In this document: one piece after another, positions 55,841-64,000 of the stretch
How the letters are laid out: each line of letters starts with the position of its first letter
Numbering within the stretch: the first letter of the stretch is position 1
Assembly (NCBI GenBank): GCA_003342895.1
Contig: PTFA01000230.1
Span: 558,001-622,000, forward strand
From: Casuarius casuarius
Lineage: Eukaryota > Chordata > Aves > Casuariiformes > Casuariidae
DNA: 64,000 nucleotides
Reading direction: 5' to 3'
Position numbers and translations under genes: made by a program
The notes under the pieces: model-generated
The model's database searches: none
What the model saw: the letters and a program-made list of their open reading frames with translations, nothing else
Told to the model about the DNA's origin: nothing

Positions 55841-57220
55841 GTGGGTAGAACCATGCCACAGGGACTGCAAGAGGACACAATTGTCCCTTTTGCTTGCAAC
55901 CTCTTTATGAAACCCCATCCAAACACCTAAATCTGCATCTAAATTCGCAGCACTTAATGGAGCTCAGTGGGCTCAATCAGGAAAGACATGAACAAATTTG
56001 ACACGTTCCAGCAAAATCTTCAAGCATTTGCTCATCTTTAAACATAAGAGAAGTCCTGTTGACATCAGAGAGGACATTTGTAGTAAGGGATAAATCTGAA
56101 GTCTGGAGTTTTTAAGTTGTGTGTACTCATCTCCATGTACTTCTAAGAAATGAGAGTGTAAATATTTCATGGTTAGACCAGCATGCTCAGTGCCTTACAG
56201 GGTTGGGCTTTTACTCTCCACCCTGTCTAATACAGAAAGTGAAGCAAGGCCACAGGGCTGACAGAAGAGATGAAACAGTTTCACTGTGAGGAATACGTTT
56301 AAATATAACTAGGATGCTTCAGTGTGGGGTAGACATGTAGGAGATATTATTGTAAAAGTATGTGCAGTCCTAAACGTCTGGGAGAAGGTGGATGGGAAGT
56401 GATTGCTTGCTCTCATCATTTCATTTCATGGCCCTGGTTCTCATCTTGGCAAATGAAGGTTCAAAACAAGTAACAATGAAGGATTTGCCTTTACAGTGTG
56501 TGTTTATGCAAAGTTAATAGTTTATTGCCACAGGATTTTGCATATGACAAAAGTTTGCATGGGTTCAAAAGGCAATTGATGAAATTTGTGGAAGCCCATC
56601 TAAAGCCATACGCAGGCATACTCAGATCTCTTAAAGCTGAAAGAGTATACCAGTAAAATGTTTCTCTGTAGGGCCTGGGGGGGGTTGTATGTTTATTCCT
56701 TTCCTAAGAATTTATTGTAGCCCACTTTGAGGACAGGATACTGGGCTGCATGGACTTTTGTCAGCCTCATACAGCTGTTCTTACTGTTCTTGCACACCAT
56801 TTTAAGAAAACAGAAATAGTCAGGAGGTAAAAAAAATTTTCCTAGTGTTTTTTTGCTCCTTGTTTAAAATAGTAATAAACATATGCTTTCTTTTCTGATT
56901 TAGCACCATCTGTCCTGTTTTTATTACTGTTATTTCAGTATTCTTAAACATAATTTTTTACCCTAGTTTCCCCTTTGTTTACCTTCTCTTTTTTTGTATA
57001 TGTGAAATATAAATGTAGGTTTAATATTTGCTGTGAATGCAAGTCCTTTCTTGCCCAGTCTTAAATACTTTTCCTTACTTAAATCTTAGGAAGAACAAGA
57101 ATGTAGTTTTCTAAGCAGGAGTAAGATGAACTCATTGTGCTAACTTTCCTCCTAAAAACCCATGGCAATTGTGGTTTATTTCTTGTGGAAGATGCTGATG
57201 TTCTTTGGGTGCATGGCTAT

Positions 57221-57780
57221 GAGAATCATAAAATAATTTAGGTTGAAAGGGGCCTCTGAGTTTTTCTGCCGCTACTCTCCCCACTCAAAGCAGGGTCATC
57301 TTCAAAGTTGAATCAGGTTGCTCAGGGCCTTGTCCAGCTGATTTCTGAATATCTTCAAGGATGGAGACCCCCTGACCTTTCTGGGCACCTGTTCTAATGC
57401 TTAACCATCTTCACTGTGGGGGAAAAAATCACTTCATATCTAAACAGAATTTCCCGTTTTGCAGCTTATGTTTATTACCTTTAGTACATAAGTGCACTCT
57501 CCACCTCAGAAGGAACTGGCTCCATCTTCTCTACACCATCCCATGAGCTAGTTGTAGACCGCAATCCTCTGTTACTTAAGGATGGAGAAGGCAGTTTCTT
57601 CAGTCCCTCCTCAAATGCCCTGTGCTCCAGCCCCCTGACCATGCTGGTGGCCCTCTGCCGCACTCTCTGCAGCAATTGCATGTGCGTCTGGTACTGGCGA
57701 GGCCCAAAATGGACATAGTACTCCAGATGTGGTCTCATCAATGCCAAACAGGGGGGAAGAGTCGCTTCCCTTGACGCTTT
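57221..57780 (-). mobile_element. Avian CR1 LINE fragment, antisense, ~560 bp (ORF2 C-terminus and 3' region)
   Basis: The + strand begins GAGAATCATAAAATAATTTA and continues with GGTTGAAAGGGGCCTCTGAG, CAGGTTGCTCAGGGCCTTGT and TTTCTGAATATCTTCAAGG, the reverse complement of the bird CR1 3' end. Further right, the minus strand encodes RPHLEYYVHF, then QLLQRVRQRATSMVRGLEHR, the conserved RT C-terminal region (typically RPHLEYCVQFW, then a VQRRATK-type segment and GLEH). Stops and frame changes follow, and a piece between this block and the 3' region is shortened. It is 5'-truncated at about 57780 and inactive. The 115-codon minus frame (57481-57828) is the remnant of this ORF and not a host gene. 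Confidence 0.93.
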
Positions 57781-59013
57781 TGGGTGCAGATGTGAGAATG
57801 TGAGTGTCCCTTGTGGCCCTGCTGTCATGGTTCTGTTCTGCCCATTTGTGACTCCATGGACTTTAAGGTAAACTCATCCATCTCTGAGGAGAAAAGCTCC
57901 TGCTTCCTCAAGAGATTTGTAGAAAACTTCATGAGAAGATCTTCCATGCTTGTCCCTTTATTATTCTTTTACGTTTCTTCCATATGAGACCGTGGTTAAA
58001 TCTGTTGTTATTTGCCTGCCATGTGACATGAAACTTTGCAACTGCTTAAATTTGAATCGAAATTAAGAGTAGAAAGAATCTCTCTCAGATGAAATAACAT
58101 GTGTTCAAGAAATTCAGAAATAGAGTAGATCTCTCTAGTAGATCTGTCTTGTATCTTAACTATTGCCAAAGTGTTTACTCACAGGCGCAAAATACTTAGA
58201 GAATCTCCTTAATCTCCAATTATTGTTGCCCTCTCATCTTGACCTCTCTTGAAGTGTTTTATAAACAATTTAAAGAATAAATGAAGTATTAGAAACAGTT
58301 ATTATAGAGGTGGCAAAGTTATTTGCTTTCCTTGAGTGAAAGGATATAATTTATAAAGGACTGATTACACTCGTCTGTTTTCTGGGTAGCCTGTAAGTTT
58401 ACTTTACCATGGCAAGGGATAATAACAGAGAAATTGTGTCATGGGAGCCAAGTAAGATATTGTAGCAGTAGGAAATCCAATTGCCTTGTTTTACAGCCAT
58501 TTGTCTTGTCCGTTGTTTCTGTCAAATGATCATTTGAATCAAAAGCATTTAAAGAGATTTTCCTGCTTTACAGTAATGAGAACAACAGAGACTTTTATTC
58601 TGTAGGACGTTCTTACTAGGTCTTTCCTTCTTTAACATGGCTACCTGCCAGTCCATGTTTTTATTAAAAGTTGCTTCATTTAGTACATTTTATGAAGTGG
58701 CTCTGCCTGGCTTCTGAACTGTCACTGAGGTTATGAGTCAAGAAAGAGAGCAGGACTAGAGCTCTGATTCAATGAAGCTTAGCTAAGAAGCAGTTTCAAC
58801 TGAGAATGTTAATGGGTAGCTTTCTACTTCAAACATATTCTTTTCAAGATACGCATTTGTATCAAAAGAAAATACTGTGCAACACAGGTTTGATCTCTTT
58901 GCCTTACTGATTTTAACAAATTGTGCCTGTCTTGCCTTCTGTTTACAGAAGCTCAGCACTAGCAAAACTCTACCGCTGCCCATGGGGGTTACATAGGTGC
59001 AGAACATACTAAT

Positions 59014-59060
59014 GAGAGTTTGGAGTCAGGGGTATTTGATTTGAACTCTCAGAGAGAAAG
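59014..59060 (-). mobile_element. Possible MIR-like remnant, antisense (copy 1)
   Basis: TTTGGAGTCAGGGGTATTTG followed by ATTTGAACTCT resembles the reverse complement of the MIR 3' half (CTGGAGTCAGACTGCCTGGG, then TTCGAATCC). A near-identical 22-base string recurs 630 bases downstream. Confidence 0.38.
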
Positions 59061-59645
59061 GCCATTTCAAGGGGTGAATGGCTTAAGGATTTCCAAAGTT
59101 GCTTTTGTAAGTCTGCAGACCGTTCTCACCTCTGCTTTGCACTTCTGTCAAGCAGGGATGAAATGAGACTTAAGGGTCCTGGAATCATCAAAACAATGAA
59201 GCCTGTTGGCTCCAACACAGCTGGAGCTGGGAAAGAGATGTCTGTTCTTCCTCTCTTATGTGGCTTTTTCTGTCTGTTTTCCGATTTCCCTGTGAGGCAG
59301 ACAGAGTGGAGGCAGTAGAGCAGCAGGAAGAAGAAAGGGTGACAGCAGCTGTCTATTCCACGTCGGAGGACAATTTTGTAGTGTCCCTTTGCAATTAGAA
59401 GAACATTTGTCAAGCCTGACATCTACCAACTGTAGTTCTACGGCCCCTAGAAGAAGCTTATCTTATCAAAGTATCTGTGACTGTTTTCTAAAACAGATAT
59501 AGGAGAGAGACTGTCATTTCCAAGATCAGTATTACAGTGAAGAAACAGGGCAGGATGTTATTGTAGACACATATATCATTACATATTCATTTACAATGCT
59601 GCTGGTAGGAATAAAGGATGATGAGGGGACAGGCCTCAGAATAAC

Positions 59646-59690
59646 GTGAGATTGGAGTCAGGGCTATCTGATTCCAGCGCCTACAGTAAT
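59646..59690 (-). mobile_element. Possible MIR-like remnant, antisense (copy 2)
   Basis: ATTGGAGTCAGGGCTATCTG followed by ATTCCAGCGCCTA matches the copy at 59014 over about 20 of 22 bases and the same part of reverse-complement MIR. The remainder is diverged. Confidence 0.36.
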
Positions 59691-62600
59691 TTTGTACCCC
59701 ACAATAATGTTCCTGCAGTTTTAAGACCCTTTTAGAAATATTCTTTAGCATCTACAGTTATCATTTTGAAATAGCCAGTAAATTCCATTGGTAAATGTTT
59801 AGTACATTGTCACTGAAAGGGTTGAGACCCCTATGTAAAAGAACGTGGTCAGAGAAAGTCAGAGTTTCTGAGAGTTGATTCTTAGCCTACTTCATTCAGA
59901 ACTTAAGGGAATGTTAGAGGGAACAAATGTAGATTTGGCTGTGACTCAAGGGAGGTCCCGTGTCACGAGATGACATATGAGGGTTACGCATAAAAGTACC
60001 AGACCCTCACAGTCCCATACTGTGCAGCATTTCAGAGCCTAGAGATAAACAGACTGTAGCTGTTTTAAAATAACTATGGGTTTCTGCTGTTTACCTCAAT
60101 TTGCTGGGCTATTAAATCCCTTTGTTTATTCCTGCCTGAGTCATCTTCTAGGTCCATCTGTCCTTTAAATCAGGTATGGTACTTTCTGCTAGATATCATT
60201 TGTACCGGAAATGGTGGGCACTGTAAACTCCCTTTAAAAACTCTTATGAATAATTGCCAAAAGGTGGTAGCTACAGTATCCCCAACAAATGCACATTATG
60301 AATGGTCCTCTTTTTAAGCCTAGAATTCCTTTAAACATGCCTGTTGGGTTTTGAGTACCTGCAGTTAAATGGTGTTGCTTTTGGCAGGGCTTGGTGAGCA
60401 AATGAGGCATAATCTCTCTGATCTCAGTAGTCTGGTCAGCCAGCCATGACATTCTCAGTGTCTTTTCTTTCTACACCCTGTCTGAACAGAGCCGTAGCCC
60501 AGGCAGCTCTCAGTGGGGTTGCCAAAGATTACCACGTGCAGTGAAGCAGCAGATGGCAGGACAGTGGAAAATATGCAGTCCCAATCCCTGGGTTCACATG
60601 GGGTTCAGGGTTAAATTTCAACGATTTCCCTCCCAGCTCCTCGAGCCTCTCTATAAACTGCTCATTGAGACATGACTCCTCAGTGCAAGCTTGAAAACCA
60701 TTTAAAATTCAGTTTTGTCCAGTTTTGAGAGTGGGTTCTAGACTGCAACTGGAAATTTAAGAAGGCTGTGCTCTGTGGCCCCAGAAGTTACAGCTTTCCT
60801 CACCACCGTAAGTCATTAGTGTGAGCATGAGAGATGAGGTAAATGTTATTACACCCTGAAAACCATGAGGGGGGAAAAAAGGGACACTGCAAACTTGATT
60901 AGCTCAAAAATTGTGTAATGATTGAACTAAAGGTGCCTCCACAAACTGAATTCAAACTCGTGCCTGTGCAATCTTAGAAAGTCTGTACTTACCCTGCTTT
61001 TTCCCTGCAAGTCCTTATTCCTTGCACAGGATGGATAGTTCTCACCTGAATGACTCGATGGTCAGTATTTGGGGGACAGGGCAAGAAAGGAGTTCTCTGA
61101 CAGTACACTGATTCTGTGCCCCATTCATGGCCACTCTTCAACCCTTGCACTGAAAAGAGAATGATTTCACTTCTTTTTAACTCTTCCAGGGTGCTCCTCT
61201 CTGTTTCACAATTACCAAGATATTTTGCTTTGTGAGGTTCCTGTAAAATGTAGAAATTTTGTCCTCATTTTTCTGGTGAGAAATTAAGGCATGAAAAAAT
61301 TAAAGTCTGCATTTCTTGATTGATTCATTGGTTGATGTTCAGAATAAAGCTCCCATGACTCTTGTTTGCAGCTGAGTGCATAGTAATGAAGCACACTGAG
61401 GAATGTGAGGCAGTGGCTAAATAAGTACCTTGATTTGAGTGACTTTCTAAGCACCACTTTAGACTTTTCAGAAGCAGCTAGGGTATTATTCATTTTTCTG
61501 TAGGAACGTTAATCAGACCAAACTATGAATCCATCACTTCTTTTTTTGCTGAACTTCAGACTCTGTAGTACTCCAGCTTCTTTCCTCACAAGACAGTAGT
61601 CTCTGCTCTCAGAGCAAGTCACTCCTCTGTGCAGGAAGTGATCCTATTAGGAAGAAAATTATGGTATGTAATTGATTTAAGGGTGTTTTGTGAAACTATC
61701 ATTCTACATTCAAAAATAACGCTGGCACATGTAACCCTAACTTTTAATGCTAGAATTTACAGCTTTTTCCTGAACATGTATAGGATATGTGTGTGTACGT
61801 GTGGGTGTTTCTGAGAGCATGCACAGCTACCTATGTGGATATTAAAGTTATGTGAAAGGTCCCACTAAAAATACAAAGCCAGGAAATTCAGAACTGGGCT
61901 AACCTTCTGTCCTGGTTTCACCCCATTGTGCTTAAGTATTGTAGACATCTCAGAACAGCAGGTGATCAGACTGCCTCTTCTGTTCCTAGAGGAAGTATAA
62001 ACTAACTTAAATGGGAAATACCACAAAAACAGGATAACAATGAATTTCAGGAGTCCACAAAGGAAGAAGTGTTCTTAAAAATACAGATCTTAAAACAGTA
62101 GTGGGCATGAAAAGTTCAAATGTGGAAAATGAATGTTTTATTCCGATGCTCTTGTTTTTGTCATTTAATCACTTTCTAAATGTTTTGTACGGCTCATTTC
62201 TGCTCTGTTTCACATTTTCTTATGCAAAATTATTATAATAGTTGGACTTCTTAATGGTGGAATTTCTGAATATAGGTTCTTCTTTGTAGCTTTAAGTAAT
62301 CTGACTTCAGTGAAACCGCACCAGTTTGTTAATAGAAAACTGGGTTCTTTAGGTATATAACTACTTATTTAGTTTTATTTAATTTAAGTATTAAGTGTGC
62401 CAAGGAAACATTCCCACATGGAAAGAATGCAAGAGTGTGATTTAATGTCAGTGACAATGTTGGAAAAATTGAAAATTCATTGAAAAGCGTGTGCATTTTA
62501 AAAGTTGCTGTAATTTTACTGTTTTTCTGTGTTCAAGTGATTTTCTCAGTAAATGCAGTGTCCATTTCTTTGCATTGGTTCCTTTTTCTTTTTATAGTGA

Positions 62601-64000
62601 AGATTAACAATGTGCCCTGGATTTGTCCTGGTGGATTTGCTCTTCGCAATGCTTATTATGCAACCTCCTGATGTATCTTTTGCATGTGAGAGAGCTGCCG
62701 CTCTCTATCTCCTTGCATTTTCAGTTCAGAGTCTGGGTGTGGCAGCCATAGCACCCTTACTTAACTCCATGATCCCACAAGCATGATCGTGGCCCGTTCT
62801 GAAATGAGGACATAACTTTTTAGGGGAAGTCTAGGCAACCAGCAGTAACTATAGCTAGGTGAAATAATGTTATTATTGGCTCCATGGATACAGGAGGTCG
62901 ACACAGCTAGGCCAAACACATCCAAGTTTTTCAGGAGCAGAAGAGACATGCTGTCTTTGTTGGCTTTCACTTTTCCTGATGTATTGTCAGCTTGTCTCTG
63001 CGTTTCCCTCCTACTCTCTTCTTAAACTCTTGGTGTTGTTTTTTTTTCCTGCATAATTACTTTGAAGCTCATTTTGAGGGGATTCATTGTTAAAATACTA
63101 CATTTGAGGGGTGTTGCTTCGGTTTTATCCAAGGTAATCACTTCCAGTGTTACCCGTTCTATTCTCAGCAGCCCCACGTACGCTTCTAGAAAAAGAGCTC
63201 ATGCAGTTGGTACAACTAGGGGACGTAAAGTGGAACGGAAAGTGTTGTGAGCCATTCTGATATTCCTGGTAACTCATCGATTATTTGCGTTCTGCAGCAC
63301 AAAGTATGACAATTTTTTTTACTCTCGTGTCACAGAGAAATTTGTGGAATTGATTAATCTGCTGTGAATTTGAAGGAGTATCTGTATTTGGAACAAACTA
63401 CTCATCCTCACAATGGTAATTGCAGACCATTGCAACTGATGATTTGTACATTGAATTCTTGGGATTGTCACTGATGTACTTTTCACGCCTCCTAGCTGAG
63501 AACCTAATTATTTGCATACATAAAAGATGGAAGGAAGTGTAGCACCTTGCATTTTATGTGCCTTATTCAAGTATCAGAGCAAATCATGCTTTCTGTCTTT
63601 GGAGGAGTATATATTTCTTTCTCTCCTCCGCTCCAACTCTCTTTAGTCCCTACCTTGTTACCTCTTTGGGAGCTCTGTGTTCCGTTCCAAAGGATATAAA
63701 CCGTACTTTGACGCACGGTCCCAGAAGAGTGGGTATGATCCAGCCTCCTTGCCTTTGCTACTGAGCTTATGTGCCTGAAGCCTGGGAAAAAAAATCATCT
63801 GAACTTTAGCTGCAACAGCATATGCGTAGCTCCACATCATGGCCACTTGAGGGTATTTCCTAAATGGTACAGTTCAGTCCTTCACATTAGGTGGGCACAC
63901 AAAATTTACATGTTAACCTGTACTCTAGCAGGACTCATTCACTTAGATTTATTTCGTACAGGACTGGGATTTGCTTATAGCACTTTCCACTTCCCTGCCA

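Larger units (their letters stand above)
57781..64000 (+). other. GMDS intron, right part; no gene seen
   Basis: AT-rich intron continuing to the end of the window, with two MIR-like antisense snippets near 59.0 and 59.6 kb. The other open frames are short and unrelated to known proteins. The next GMDS exon (GANFVTRK onward) was not found. The 3' end of the intron lies outside. Confidence 0.75.

Noticed and set aside
55468..55848. 126-codon + frame
   Set aside because: Starts at TTG and ends in an A-rich simple tract. The frame is not the one GMDS splicing would use, and no family is recognised.
57481..57828. 115-codon minus frame as a host gene
   Set aside because: It is the decayed C-terminal part of CR1 ORF2.
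61908..61922. TGTCCTGGTTTC, resembling the start of a bird LTR
   Set aside because: Only about 12 bases match, and there is no LTR body, TATA/poly(A) signal or second end.

Overview
This window is vertebrate nuclear DNA, most likely from a bird. It is AT-rich, has low repeat density, and carries two CR1 LINE fragments of the avian type (short 5'-truncated pieces ending at the CR1 3' end). It also holds older amniote debris: an ancient CR1 fragment, MIR-like SINE pieces and a foldback element. The species cannot be told from the sequence alone. There is one ambiguous base (n) at 176.

The only protein-coding sequence I can support is two consecutive exons of GMDS (GDP-mannose 4,6-dehydratase, first step of de novo GDP-L-fucose synthesis) on the + strand, at 40254-40446 and 41311-41415. 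They are separated by an 864-bp intron. Together they encode residues corresponding to human 116-214, including the catalytic Thr/Glu, Tyr and Lys. The rest of the window is the intron before the first exon (1-40253, incomplete at its left end) and the intron after the second (41416-64000, incomplete at its right end). Only 298 of 64000 bases are recognisably coding. I found no further GMDS exon, no nested gene on either strand and no RNA gene.

Layout: 1-19.6 kb is featureless AT-rich intron with mononucleotide runs. At 19.6-20.1 kb is a GC-rich block, followed at 20.18-20.79 kb by the ancient CR1 fragment in sense orientation. At 20.8-40.25 kb is intron with an avian CR1 piece at 33.0 kb, a MIR-like piece at 28.9 kb and several motif-dense stretches that might be regulatory. 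The two GMDS exons lie at 40.25-41.4 kb. From 41.4 to 64 kb is intron with an AAAAG-type microsatellite, a perfect 12-bp tandem repeat, a foldback element, MIR remnants and a ~560-bp avian CR1 at 57.2 kb.

I found no evidence of a previously undescribed biological system. The most solid observations of interest concern GMDS exon architecture. An intron splits the YxxxK active-site motif. The 105-bp exon is frame-neutral if skipped. Its donor is weak and leads straight into a stop codon. Nearly all other open frames are short, start with non-ATG codons or sit in AT-rich or simple sequence, and look like chance.
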